Part shown: piece by piece, positions 18,843-27,274 of the stretch
How positions within the stretch are numbered: position 1 is the stretch's first letter
How the letters are laid out: every line of letters begins with the position of its first letter
Assembly (NCBI GenBank): GCA_037439945.1
Contig: JBBIVA010000005.1
Location: 1-64,000, forward strand
Reading direction: 5' to 3'
Length of the DNA: 64,000 nt
From: CALEUX01 sp037439945
Lineage (GTDB): Bacteria > Bacteroidota > Bacteroidia > Bacteroidales > Marinilabiliaceae
The notes under the pieces: model-generated
Seen by the model: the letters and a program-made list of their open reading frames with translations, nothing else
What the model was told of the DNA's origin: nothing
Database searches by the model: none
Program-made: the position numbers and the translations under genes

Positions 18843-18854
18843 AATTATATTCGT

Positions 18855-19298
18855 ATGAAAAAAGAGATTGGAATTTGGCTAAGTTCTGACAAAGCCGTAT
18901 TAATTAGTCTAAATGAAGGACAAAATGAGCAGGTTTTAACGTTGGAATCAGAAATTGAAACAAGACCCAGGTTTAAGGGTGAAGGAAAATCCTTTTCGGG
19001 ACTGGGAAAAATATTAGCTGATACATCCGGCCGGTTAACCAATAGACGAAAACAGCAGATGCACAGTTACTTCAATAAAATTATTCATTCATTGGACAAT
19101 GAAGCCGAAGAATTATATTTGTTTGGACCATCTAACACAAAAATTCAACTAGAGAAAGAACTTAAAAAGTACCCGGCATTTTCTAACAAACCTGTTACTA
19201 TTGAATCGGCTGATAAAATGACTGAAAGGCAAATGATAGCTAAAGTAAAGGAGCATTTCGTAAAAAACAGTTATAAAAATGGAAAGTTACCTCATTAA
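18855..19298 (+). CDS. hypothetical protein, possibly related to bacterial eRF1-like/ribosome-rescue proteins
   Basis: 147 aa, cytosolic, no signal peptide. It opens MKKEIGIWLSSDKAVLISLNE, a short beta-hairpin-like region. From about residue 68 there is an alpha/beta segment (NRRKQQMHSYFNKIIHSL, then EELYLFGPSNTKIQLEKEL) resembling the middle domain of bacterial eRF1-like proteins. That resemblance is by eye only and weak. It overlaps pcm by 20 bases and so is probably cotranscribed with it. A copy of the short repeat family lies immediately upstream. Confidence 0.6.
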   Translation: MKKEIGIWLSSDKAVLISLNEGQNEQVLTLESEIETRPRFKGEGKSFSGLGKILADTSGRLTNRRKQQMHSYFNKIIHSLDNEAEELYLFGPSNTKIQLEKELKKYPAFSNKPVTIESADKMTERQMIAKVKEHFVKNSYKNGKLPH

Positions 19299-20046
19299 AT
19301 ATTTTATTAAAGCATACTGGATTTTTTCGGGTGTAAAAACCCGATTATTGCCTTTGTTTTTTTATTTGCTGTTTGCTATTTTTCCGAATAAATTGGAAAT
19401 AATGGCACAAAACTGGGAAAAGCAAAGGGGATTGATGGTAAAAACGCAGTTAAGCCCCAGGGGTATAAATTCAAAAACTGTTCTTGAAGCCATGGGAATG
19501 GTACCGCGTCATCTTTTTGTACCCCAAAATGTACGTTATTTGGCGTATGAAGACCGACCTTTGCCAATTGGGTTAAATCAAACTATTTCGCAACCATATA
19601 TCGTCGCATATATGACTGAACAAATTAATCCGGTAAAAGGGATGAAAGTTCTGGAAATTGGGACAGGTTCCGGATATCAGGCTGCTATACTGGCAGAGAT
19701 TGGTTGTAATGTATATACTATTGAATTATTGGAAGAACTGGCCCTACGGGCAGAAAAAACATTGAAAGATCTTAATTACATTAATGTTAAAGTGCTTTGT
19801 GGTGATGGTTATAAAGGATGGCCTGATGAGGCCCCTTTTGATGCAGTAATTGTAACCGCAGCTCCCGAAAAAATACCTCAAAACCTTATTGATCAGCTTA
19901 AAGATGGTGGGGTAATGATTATTCCGGTTGGTGAAGTTAATGCTATTCAATATCTTAAACTTATTACCAAAAAAGGGAATAAAGTCTCAGAAAGCAATTT
20001 ATTACCGGTTCGTTTTGTTCCAATGGTTGAGGGAAGTAATAAGTAA
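19279..20046 (+). CDS. pcm: protein-L-isoaspartate O-methyltransferase
   Basis: 255 aa as the longest frame. The core (about residue 43 on) is Pcm, which repairs isoaspartyl residues using SAM: the MVPRHLFVP motif, PLPIGLNQTISQPYIVAYM substrate loop, and SAM-binding VLEIGTGSGYQAA (about 125-137) are all clear. Residues 1-42 are an extra hydrophobic segment ending MAQ, which could be a signal or anchor and place the enzyme outside the cytosol, as in many Bacteroidota. An internal ATG at 19402 would give a cytosolic form. The longest start overlaps the preceding gene by 20 bases. Confidence 0.92.
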   Translation: MESYLIKYFIKAYWIFSGVKTRLLPLFFYLLFAIFPNKLEIMAQNWEKQRGLMVKTQLSPRGINSKTVLEAMGMVPRHLFVPQNVRYLAYEDRPLPIGLNQTISQPYIVAYMTEQINPVKGMKVLEIGTGSGYQAAILAEIGCNVYTIELLEELALRAEKTLKDLNYINVKVLCGDGYKGWPDEAPFDAVIVTAAPEKIPQNLIDQLKDGGVMIIPVGEVNAIQYLKLITKKGNKVSESNLLPVRFVPMVEGSNK

Positions 20047-20089
20047 AATAAATTCACCAATACAACTTAATAACCCCGGATAACAATAA

Positions 20090-20590
20090 ATGATCAATGA
20101 ACTTTTAAATTTAAGATCGGGAAGGCAAAGTGAAGCATTGGCCACAAAATTGGGTAATAACCACCACCTGGTTCCAGAAATGGTAAATTTTATTTGCAAT
20201 TCAAATCCCCAGGTAGCCTGGCGGGCTTCATGGGTGCTAAATAAAGTCGCTGATAAGGAGCCCGTTATTCTTTTGCCCTATCATCCAAAGCTTGTTGAAA
20301 TTTTAAAAGTCACAACATCAAATGGTGTACGTCGCCATTTAACAAATATTTTGGGTAGTTACCCATCAACTGCCTGTGAAGATGGTGTTTTGGTTGATCT
20401 TTGTCTAAAATGGATTACTGATTTAAAAATTCCGGTTGCAGTTAAAGCCAACTCAATGCTTTTGATGCAACATATATGTAAAGTATATCCTGAATTAATT
20501 CCGGAATTTAAAGGAGCCATTGAAATTGGTTTGGAAAGTGCCTCACCCGGCTATAAAAGCCGGGCCCGAAAAGTTATATTTAATTTATAA
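20090..20590 (+). CDS. small all-helical protein, HEAT-repeat-like
   Basis: 166 aa, no signal peptide. The helix pairs, with patterns such as VAWRASWVLNKVADKEP and VAVKANSMLLMQHICKVYPEL, resemble HEAT/armadillo or DNA-alkylation-repair-type repeats. No catalytic motif is visible. It follows pcm at 43 bases on the same strand and faces msrA tail to tail with a 6-base gap. Function unknown. Confidence 0.7.
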   Translation: MINELLNLRSGRQSEALATKLGNNHHLVPEMVNFICNSNPQVAWRASWVLNKVADKEPVILLPYHPKLVEILKVTTSNGVRRHLTNILGSYPSTACEDGVLVDLCLKWITDLKIPVAVKANSMLLMQHICKVYPELIPEFKGAIEIGLESASPGYKSRARKVIFNL

Positions 20591-20596
20591 CCAAAC

Positions 20597-21199
20597 CTAT
20601 TTTAAATAGTTGTTAAACTCTTTTTTGAATTTTGTAAATTTGGGATTTATTACCACCCTGCAATAAGGTTGCTGGGCATTATTTTTGAAATATTCCTGGT
20701 GGTAATCTTCAGCCTCAAAAAAGTTTTTTAAAGGTTCAATTTGGGTAACAATAGGCAACCTGAAAATTTTTTCTGATGTTAATAATTTAATTATCACATC
20801 CGCATCATCTCTTTGCTGTTCATTACTGTAAAAAACCACTGACCGGTATTGAGTACCAACATCGGCACCCTGCCTGTTTAATGTAGTTGGATCGTGGGTT
20901 GCAAAAAATATCTGTAAAAGTTCTTTTACCGATACCACTGATGTATCGAAGGTCATCTGTACAACCTCTGCGTGGCCTGTAATACCCGATGTTACCTCGC
21001 GGTAAGTTGGATTCTCTGTTTGTCCCCCGCTATAACCCGAAACAACTGAAGAAACCCCTTTTACAGATTCAAAAATTGCCGCAGTACACCAAAAACAACC
21101 ACCCCCAAGAGTTATTTTTTCAATCCTTTCAACAGATTGTGCCATTCCCTGAAATATAAATATTAATAAAATTGTAACAAGAAAAATAAAACGTCTCAT
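20597..21199 (-). CDS. msrA: peptide-methionine (S)-S-oxide reductase
   Basis: 200 aa from ATG 21199. It reduces methionine-S-sulfoxide in proteins. The active-site GCFWC motif follows shortly after the signal peptide; GYSGG, GHAEVV, FFATHDPTTLNRQGADVGTQYRS and EDYHQEYF are intact. The N-terminus MRRFIFLVTILLIFIFQGMAQ is a signal peptide, so the enzyme is probably periplasmic. An upstream in-frame ATG at 21241 adds 14 residues before the signal peptide and is not preferred. Confidence 0.95.
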   Translation of the reverse strand: MRRFIFLVTILLIFIFQGMAQSVERIEKITLGGGCFWCTAAIFESVKGVSSVVSGYSGGQTENPTYREVTSGITGHAEVVQMTFDTSVVSVKELLQIFFATHDPTTLNRQGADVGTQYRSVVFYSNEQQRDDADVIIKLLTSEKIFRLPIVTQIEPLKNFFEAEDYHQEYFKNNAQQPYCRVVINPKFTKFKKEFNNYLK

Positions 21200-21303
21200 G
21201 GCTTTTATTTTGTAAACAATAAAACTTAAGGGGTTGTTCATTGGCCAAAATCAAATAACGTAATTACATCACTTGCTTGTACAAAAAATTTCCTTACAAT
21301 TAT

Positions 21304-21311
21304 TAACTTTG
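21304..21311 (+). promoter_or_regulatory. putative -7 box of the rarA promoter
   Basis: TAACTTTG matches TAnnTTTG exactly and lies 23 bases before the rarA ATG. The nearest upstream TTG (21277-21279) is 24 bases away, longer than the usual 19-21, so the -33 element is uncertain. Confidence 0.5.
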
Positions 21312-21334
21312 CATTGTTATAGAATTTTTCAGCT

Positions 21335-22618
21335 ATGGAACACGGCTATCCTCCTCTCGCCGAAAGAATGAGACCACAATCACTTAACCAATACGTAGGT
21401 CAGCAACATTTGGTAGGTGAAGGTGCTGTAATCCGTAAAATGATTGATTCAGGCAGGTTATCATCAATAATACTTTGGGGGCCACCCGGAGTGGGTAAAA
21501 CAACACTTGCCCGCATAATAGCCAATCAACTTAAAAGACCCTTTTATATTTTATCAGCAGTTTCATCGGGAGTTAAAGATGTAAGGGAGGCAATAGAAAA
21601 AGCCAGGAAATCAAAATTTTTTAATACCCCTCCTCCTATATTATTTATAGATGAGATTCACCGGTTTAGTAAGTCACAACAAGACAGCCTATTGGGTGCG
21701 GTTGAAGAAGGTATTGTTATTTTAATCGGAGCAACAACCGAGAACCCTTCGTTTGAGGTAATATCCCCTCTACTTTCACGATGTCAGGTTTATGTCCTGA
21801 ACCTACTTGAAAGGGCCGACTTTATGGAATTATGGCAAAAGGTAATTGACCAGGACATTGTTTTAAAGAAAAGGTCATTTAATTTACAGGAAGATGAAGC
21901 ACTTCTAAGGTTTTCAGGTGGGGATGCCCGCAAATTCATGAATATTATTGAGCTGGTTGCTAATGCATTCGGTGAGGATGAAACAATAGTTGTTACCAAT
22001 GAAAATGTAACTTCACACCTTCAGCAAAATCCTGCTCAGTACGACAAAAATGGTGAATTGCACTATGACATTATCTCTGCCTTTATTAAATCAATTCGTG
22101 GCAGCGACCCTGATGGCGCAGTTTACTGGTTGGCCAGAATGGTAGAAGGGGGCGAAGATCCCAAATTTATAGCACGAAGGTTAATAATTTCAGCTGCAGA
22201 AGATATCGGACTGGCAAATCCAAACGCGCTATTGCTTGCCACCAGTTGCTTTGAAGCTATTCATATGGTCGGATGGCCCGAATCACGCATAATTTTGAGT
22301 GAAGCAACCATATACCTTGCTACAAGCCCCAAAAGCAATTCAGCATACATGGCTATTAAAGATGCTCAATCTTTGGTTAAAGAAACCGGAAATTTACCCG
22401 TTCCGTTACATTTGAGAAATGCTCCAACAAAATTAATGAAAGACCTTTCATATGGTAAAGATTATAAATATGCCCATAGTTATGAAGATAACTTTATAGA
22501 ACAGGAATATTTGCCCGGGAAAATAAGTAAAACACAAATATATAAACCCCAGGATAATGCGCAGGAAATTAAAACCAGGGAAAGATTACAGCAATTGTGG
22601 AAATCAAAATATAAATAG
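21335..22618 (+). CDS. rarA: replication-associated recombination protein A (MgsA/RarA AAA+ ATPase)
   Basis: 427 aa. AAA+ clamp-loader-like ATPase acting at stalled replication forks. Walker A GPPGVGKT at 49-56, Walker B ILFIDEIHR at 102-110, sensor motif IGATTENPSFEV and the C-terminal MgsA domain (DPDGAVYWLARM, RRLIISAAEDIGLANP, the PKSNSAY segment) are all present. Full length. Followed 33 bases later by kdsA on the same strand. Confidence 0.97.
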   Translation: MEHGYPPLAERMRPQSLNQYVGQQHLVGEGAVIRKMIDSGRLSSIILWGPPGVGKTTLARIIANQLKRPFYILSAVSSGVKDVREAIEKARKSKFFNTPPPILFIDEIHRFSKSQQDSLLGAVEEGIVILIGATTENPSFEVISPLLSRCQVYVLNLLERADFMELWQKVIDQDIVLKKRSFNLQEDEALLRFSGGDARKFMNIIELVANAFGEDETIVVTNENVTSHLQQNPAQYDKNGELHYDIISAFIKSIRGSDPDGAVYWLARMVEGGEDPKFIARRLIISAAEDIGLANPNALLLATSCFEAIHMVGWPESRIILSEATIYLATSPKSNSAYMAIKDAQSLVKETGNLPVPLHLRNAPTKLMKDLSYGKDYKYAHSYEDNFIEQEYLPGKISKTQIYKPQDNAQEIKTRERLQQLWKSKYK

Positions 22619-22627
22619 GGACTTGTG

Positions 22628-22635
22628 TAATTTTG
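22628..22635 (+). promoter_or_regulatory. putative -7 box of the kdsA promoter
   Basis: TAATTTTG matches TAnnTTTG and lies 16 bases before the kdsA start. No TTG occurs at the usual distance upstream, so kdsA may instead, or also, be read from rarA. Confidence 0.4.
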
Positions 22636-22651
22636 ACAAATAATTATTAGA

Positions 22652-23473
22652 ATGAATATTAATCAAATACCAAAAATTAAAAACAGCGACAGCGGCCAGT
22701 TTTTTTTACTTGCAGGGCCATGTGTTATTGAAAATGAGGAAATGGCCTTGAGAATTGCCGAAGCAGTTTTAAAAATTACAGATAAACTCAATATTCCTTA
22801 TATTTTTAAAGGTTCGTACCGTAAGGCAAACCGATCCCGTATTGATTCATTCTCCGGAATTGGTGATGAAAAAGCATTAAAAATTTTGCACAAAATAAAT
22901 CAAACCTTTAACATTCCAACAGTTACTGATATCCATGCGGCAAACGAAGCCCAAATGGCAGCCGAATATGTTGATATACTGCAAATTCCGGCATTTCTTT
23001 GCCGACAAACAGATATAGTTATTGCAGCAGCGGAAACCGGTAAAGTGGTAAATATTAAGAAGGGCCAGTTTTTAGCCCCCGAAGCAATGGAATTTGCAAT
23101 AAACAAAGTACGTGATTGCGGGAACAGCAAAGTAATGATTACCGACCGGGGCACAACATTTGGTTACCATGATTTAATTGTTGATTACAGGGGAATACCT
23201 GCCATGCAAAAGATGGGGGTTCCGGTTATACTTGATGTAACACATTCGCTGCAACAACCTAACCAATCGTCGGGTGTAACTGGCGGAAAACCTCAGTTAA
23301 TTGAAACAGTTGCCCGTGCAGGGGTTGCCGTTGGGATTGACGGTTTTTTCCTTGAAACCCATCCTGATCCGGCAAATGCCAAATCTGATGGCGCCAACAT
23401 GTTACGACTTGATTTACTTGAAGGATTATTGTTTAGACTAAGTAAGATCAGAGAAACTATAAACGGGTTTTAA
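22652..23473 (+). CDS. kdsA: 3-deoxy-8-phosphooctulonate (KDO-8-phosphate) synthase
   Basis: 273 aa. Condenses arabinose-5-phosphate with PEP in lipopolysaccharide core synthesis, indicating a Gram-negative envelope. Motifs: FLLAGPCVIEN at the N-terminus, FKGSYRKANRS substrate loop, TDIHAANEAQMAAEYVD, KKGQFLAPEAM, DRGTTFGYHDLIVD and HSLQQPN. Faces the GntR gene tail to tail with an 18-base gap. Confidence 0.97.
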   Translation: MNINQIPKIKNSDSGQFFLLAGPCVIENEEMALRIAEAVLKITDKLNIPYIFKGSYRKANRSRIDSFSGIGDEKALKILHKINQTFNIPTVTDIHAANEAQMAAEYVDILQIPAFLCRQTDIVIAAAETGKVVNIKKGQFLAPEAMEFAINKVRDCGNSKVMITDRGTTFGYHDLIVDYRGIPAMQKMGVPVILDVTHSLQQPNQSSGVTGGKPQLIETVARAGVAVGIDGFFLETHPDPANAKSDGANMLRLDLLEGLLFRLSKIRETINGF

Positions 23474-23491
23474 CCCCTTTTTATCTCTTTT

Positions 23492-24208
23492 TTAAAAAGT
23501 GCCATATAATGCGTAATCTGCGGTATTGCAAAATACCTGGCTATAAATAAAAAAACCCATCCGGTTGGTTTCAATTTTTCTGTTGAGTTGAACCACCGGG
23601 TGTCCTTCATTTACACCAAAATGTTTTTGTAAACGCCGGTCGGCAGCAATTGCCAATATTTTTTGCTCCCCGCCCTTTACATCAAGCTGGTAGTTACGTC
23701 TTAAAATATCAAAAAGGGATTTATCCTCAAAAGTTCTGTTGGTAAACCTGGGCAAGTTAATATTCGGAATCATTGTTACATCATAAAAAACCGGTTTACC
23801 ATTTATTAGTCTTAAACGTTCAAAATAAATGCAACCAACCTCCTTTTCTGTATCAGTAAGTGTAAACGTAAATGCCTCATCCCATTTTCTGATTTCAGGC
23901 CCAACAATAATCTTTGTTTTAAGGTTTTCCTGACCAATTGCTGACGTTGTACCTGTTAAAGATAGTATTCCAACTCCTTTGGGTAAACCTTTGACAATAC
24001 TCCCCTTTCCCTGCTGCTTTGAAATATACCCCTCATTTAATAAGCGGTCCAATGCCTTTCGGATGGTGGGCCTTGTAACATTATGTGTTACACATAAATC
24101 ATTCTCAGATGGTAACATGCATCCCTCCTGATAAATTCCATCTGTTATAAGTCTTCTTAAAATCTCATATACCTGCTTATGCGGAGGGAGTTCACTTATT
24201 TTCTCCAT
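23492..24208 (-). CDS. GntR family (HutC/UTRA-type) transcriptional regulator
   Basis: 238 aa. N-terminal winged helix-turn-helix (about residues 8-75, with LPSENDLCVTHNVTRPTIRKALDRL as recognition region) and a C-terminal UTRA ligand-binding domain (about 90-235). UTRA regulators sense small sugars or organic acids and usually repress neighbouring catabolic genes. It diverges from the E2-E3-E1 gene block, whose promoter carries a perfect palindrome over its -33 box (24401-24416). The effector is probably an intermediate of that pathway. It is unlikely to be an araR relative by context. Confidence 0.9.
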   Translation of the reverse strand: MEKISELPPHKQVYEILRRLITDGIYQEGCMLPSENDLCVTHNVTRPTIRKALDRLLNEGYISKQQGKGSIVKGLPKGVGILSLTGTTSAIGQENLKTKIIVGPEIRKWDEAFTFTLTDTEKEVGCIYFERLRLINGKPVFYDVTMIPNINLPRFTNRTFEDKSLFDILRRNYQLDVKGGEQKILAIAADRRLQKHFGVNEGHPVVQLNRKIETNRMGFFIYSQVFCNTADYALYGTF

Positions 24209-24400
24209 ATTTTTTTATTAAACCCTTACAAAGAAAAATAATTCGTTTTATCAAAAATACAAAAAGTTTTACTATTAACATGTAAAGACATTAAAACCTT
24301 TAACAAAAATCTGAAAATAATTTCCAAAACATTATATATATTTAAATATCTGTTTATTAGCAAATATTTACATCTGCAGGCAAAAAACACTTATAAAAAC

Positions 24401-24416
24401 ACTTGTAAATACAAGT
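24401..24416. promoter_or_regulatory. probable GntR operator
   Basis: Perfect inverted repeat ACTTGTA-AA-TACAAGT. The shape (TTGT...ACAA) matches operators of GntR-type regulators such as AraR of Bacillus. It covers the -33 TTG of the downstream promoter, so binding would block RNA polymerase. A partial copy (ACTTATAAAA) lies 12 bases upstream. That the adjacent GntR protein binds here is inferred from position and symmetry. Confidence 0.7.
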
Positions 24417-24433
24417 TAGAATAATTACGTTTG
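24403..24433 (+). promoter_or_regulatory. promoter of the E2-E3-E1 genes
   Basis: TTG (24403-24405), 20 bases, then TACGTTTG (24426-24433): both boxes and the spacing fit the Bacteroidota consensus. Transcription would start near 24440, leaving a leader of about 17 bases before ATG 24457. Confidence 0.75.
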
Positions 24434-24456
24434 TATTATTAAATTATTATTAAACC

Positions 24457-25785
24457 ATGGCTACAGTTATTATTATGCCCAGGCAGGGTCAATCAGTCGA
24501 AAGTTGCATTATTACTGAGATAAATAAAAAGAAGGGTGATAAAGTATCCCAGGGAGATGTATTATTTGCCTATGAAACGGACAAGGCTTCCTTTGAGGAA
24601 ACCTCTCCTGCTGATGGTATTGTACTGGAACTTTTTTTCAACGAAGGTGATGAAGTCACTGTTTTGGAAAATGTTTTGGTAATAGGAAATCCCGGAGAAA
24701 ATACAGATCATTTTCTGCCCAAAGATTCAATCGAAACAAAAGCAACTGCATTATCAGTTGCGATTAAAGAAGAAAAAGCCGTACCGGTAATTAAGGAAGA
24801 ATTGAAACCGGATGCAATTGAAAATAGGGGAAAATCCGGAATTTCTCCCCGGGCTAAAGTAAGGGCTGACAAAGATGGTATTAATATTAGCAATATAAAA
24901 GGGACAGGGCCAAATGGCCGGATAATTGAGAAGGACATTATAGCATTAACAGGCAGCATGGCAAAATCAACCAAGTTTGCCAAACAGGTAGCATCTGAGG
25001 AGGATCTATCCTTACCTGCTTCGGGTACGGGTTTAGCCGGATCTGTTACATCAAAGGATTTGTTGATTACCGGTACTTCCTCCCCTGCGGATTACACACT
25101 GGTTCAACTTAGCAATATACGTAAGCTTATTGCCAAAGCCATGCATGCATCTTTGCAAAATTCGGCCCAGCTGACACATCATTTGGGTGCTGATGCAAGA
25201 AAATTGCTGGAGTTACGTAAAAAAGTTAAAATTGCCGTTGATAAAGGTTACCAAACAAACATCACCCTAAATGACATGGTGTGTTTTGCTGTTATTAAGG
25301 CACTTAAAAAATTCCCAAATGTTAATTCCCATTTTATGGGCGACTCCATGAAAATATTTAATAAAGTTAACCTTGGAATTGCTGTAGATACCGACCGTGG
25401 ATTAATGGTTCCTGTAATTATTAATGCCGATGACCTATCTGTTCAGGGATTATCAAATCAACTAAAGGGAGTTGCTGCCAGCTGCCGAAAGGGCAATGTT
25501 AATCCTGAATTACTGGCATCCGAAGCTGCCTCATTTACAATATCAAACCTCGGTAATTATGGAGTGGAAATGTTTACCCCGGTAATTAACCTTCCTCAAT
25601 CTGCAATATTGGGGGTAAATGCAATAGTACCAAGACCTAAGGATTTAGGGGATGGGGTATATGGTTTTGTTCCATTCATGGGGCTTAGCCTTACATACGA
25701 CCACAGAGCCCTGGATGGCGGTGAAGCTACAAGGTTCTTAAAACAAATAGCTGTTGAAATTGAAAATCTTGATTTTGTATTGTAG
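24457..25785 (+). CDS. 2-oxo-acid dehydrogenase E2 (dihydrolipoamide acyltransferase)
   Basis: 442 aa. A single lipoyl domain (1-78; lipoyl lysine K43 in YETDKASFE), a peripheral subunit-binding domain (about 128-165, SPRAKVRADKDGINISNIKG), a Pro/Ser-poor linker, and the catalytic acyltransferase domain (about 215-442) with the HxxxDG motif (H416, D420, G421 in DHRALDGG). It transfers the acyl group from lipoamide to CoA in a cytosolic complex. First gene of the GntR-linked block, followed by E3 61 bases later. Acyl specificity (acetyl versus branched-chain or acetoin-derived) cannot be told from sequence by eye. Confidence 0.92.
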   Translation: MATVIIMPRQGQSVESCIITEINKKKGDKVSQGDVLFAYETDKASFEETSPADGIVLELFFNEGDEVTVLENVLVIGNPGENTDHFLPKDSIETKATALSVAIKEEKAVPVIKEELKPDAIENRGKSGISPRAKVRADKDGINISNIKGTGPNGRIIEKDIIALTGSMAKSTKFAKQVASEEDLSLPASGTGLAGSVTSKDLLITGTSSPADYTLVQLSNIRKLIAKAMHASLQNSAQLTHHLGADARKLLELRKKVKIAVDKGYQTNITLNDMVCFAVIKALKKFPNVNSHFMGDSMKIFNKVNLGIAVDTDRGLMVPVIINADDLSVQGLSNQLKGVAASCRKGNVNPELLASEAASFTISNLGNYGVEMFTPVINLPQSAILGVNAIVPRPKDLGDGVYGFVPFMGLSLTYDHRALDGGEATRFLKQIAVEIENLDFVL

Positions 25786-25846
25786 GATTGATAAAAATTT
25801 ATGGTAACAGTAAAATTTCAAAATACAAAACCTAAATATTATTAAA

Positions 25847-27208
25847 ATGTACGATATAGCAATTATAGGTGGCGGACCGGCCGGATATGTAGCAGCTGAA
25901 AGGGCGGGAGCAAAAGGCTTAAAAGTAATATTATTCGAGAAAAAAGAATTGGGTGGGGTTTGTCTTAACGAAGGATGTATCCCTACTAAAACTCTTCTGT
26001 ATAGCGCAAAATTGTACGATAATGCCAAGCATGGTGAAAAGTATGGTATAACTGCCGAAAATGTCAGGTTTAACTTTGGTAGTATTATGGCACGAAAAAA
26101 TAAAGTTGTTAAAAAGCTTGTAGGCGGAGTTGGGATGAAAATGAAATCCACTAAAGTGGAAATTGTTAAAGCCGCAGCCCTTATTAATGGAAGAAGTGAC
26201 AAAGGGATTGAAGTAGCATCAGGGGAGAAATTATATTACGCCAAAAATTTACTTATCTGTACCGGTTCAGAGGCATTAATACCACCAATAAAAGGAGTTA
26301 AGGATGTAAGTGAATATCTGCTTACAAACAGGGAAATCCTTAAACTTGAAAAACTACCGGGATCATTGGTAATAATAGGCGGTGGAGTAATAGGAATGGA
26401 GTTTGCCAGTTTCTTTAACACCCTTGGAACACAGGTTACGGTAATTGAAATGCTTGATGAAATACTCACAGGAATAGACCGTGAAATTAGCGGCATGTTG
26501 CGCGATATTTATTCACGTAAGGGTGTGGTTTTTAACCTTGCATCAAAAGTGATTGAAATTAAGGGCAATAATGTTATATATGAAAAGGATGGTAAGCACC
26601 AAAACATTTCCGGAGAGAAAATTCTAATGAGTGTAGGCCGTCGCCCTGTTACTGAAGGATTTGGACTTGAAAATATTGGTGTAGAATTGTATCGTGGCGG
26701 AATAAAAGTTGATGAAAAAATGCGGACAAATGTACCAAATGTTTATGCCGCTGGCGATGTTACAGGTTTTTCATTGCTTGCACATACTGCTAGTCGCGAA
26801 GGTGAAGTTGTAGTAAATAATATTACCGGAAGAAACGATATTATGAGGTATAACGCAATTCCCGGGGTAGTATATACAAATCCTGAAATTGCATCAGTTG
26901 GATTGACCGAGTATTCAGCCAAATCAAAAAACATTGAATACAAAATTGCCTCCTTGCCAATGGCCTATGCCGGAAGGTATATTGCCGAAAACGAAGGAGG
27001 AAATGGATTATGTAAGGTATTAGTTGGTAAAAAATACGGTGAAGTACTTGGAGTTCATATGATTGGAAACCCATCAAGTGAAATGATTTTTGGCGCTTGC
27101 ATGGCAATTGAATCTGAAATGACCTTAAAAGAGCTGGAAGAAGTAGTATTTCCACACCCCACTGTTTCTGAGATACTTAAAGAAACAATTTTCTCTTTTC
27201 AACATTGA
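25847..27208 (+). CDS. lpdA: dihydrolipoyl dehydrogenase (E3)
   Basis: 453 aa. FAD- and NAD-dependent enzyme reoxidising dihydrolipoyl groups of E2. FAD-binding GGGPAGYVAA is at the N-terminus. The redox disulfide is C39/C44 in GGVCLNEGCIPTKT. The NAD-binding loop IGGGVIGMEFA, a second FAD motif VYAAGDVTG, and the catalytic His-Glu pair in FPHPTVSEI (H437, E442) are all present. It sits between E2 and E1 in one operon, so it most likely serves this complex. Confidence 0.95.
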   Translation: MYDIAIIGGGPAGYVAAERAGAKGLKVILFEKKELGGVCLNEGCIPTKTLLYSAKLYDNAKHGEKYGITAENVRFNFGSIMARKNKVVKKLVGGVGMKMKSTKVEIVKAAALINGRSDKGIEVASGEKLYYAKNLLICTGSEALIPPIKGVKDVSEYLLTNREILKLEKLPGSLVIIGGGVIGMEFASFFNTLGTQVTVIEMLDEILTGIDREISGMLRDIYSRKGVVFNLASKVIEIKGNNVIYEKDGKHQNISGEKILMSVGRRPVTEGFGLENIGVELYRGGIKVDEKMRTNVPNVYAAGDVTGFSLLAHTASREGEVVVNNITGRNDIMRYNAIPGVVYTNPEIASVGLTEYSAKSKNIEYKIASLPMAYAGRYIAENEGGNGLCKVLVGKKYGEVLGVHMIGNPSSEMIFGACMAIESEMTLKELEEVVFPHPTVSEILKETIFSFQH

Positions 27209-27274
27209 ATAGGACAATATTAATAATTAGTAAATAACAGGACTTTTTACAAATAATTTTAAAATAGAGTTAAG

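Larger units (their letters stand above)
18303..18854. other. gene-free region between truA and the 18855 gene
   Basis: 552 AT-rich bases between divergent genes. It contains two members of the short repeat family, one pointing at truA (18339-18383, minus strand) and one pointing at the plus-strand gene (18771-18830). Each is near the gene it faces. No promoter with both boxes was recognised. Confidence 0.6.
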
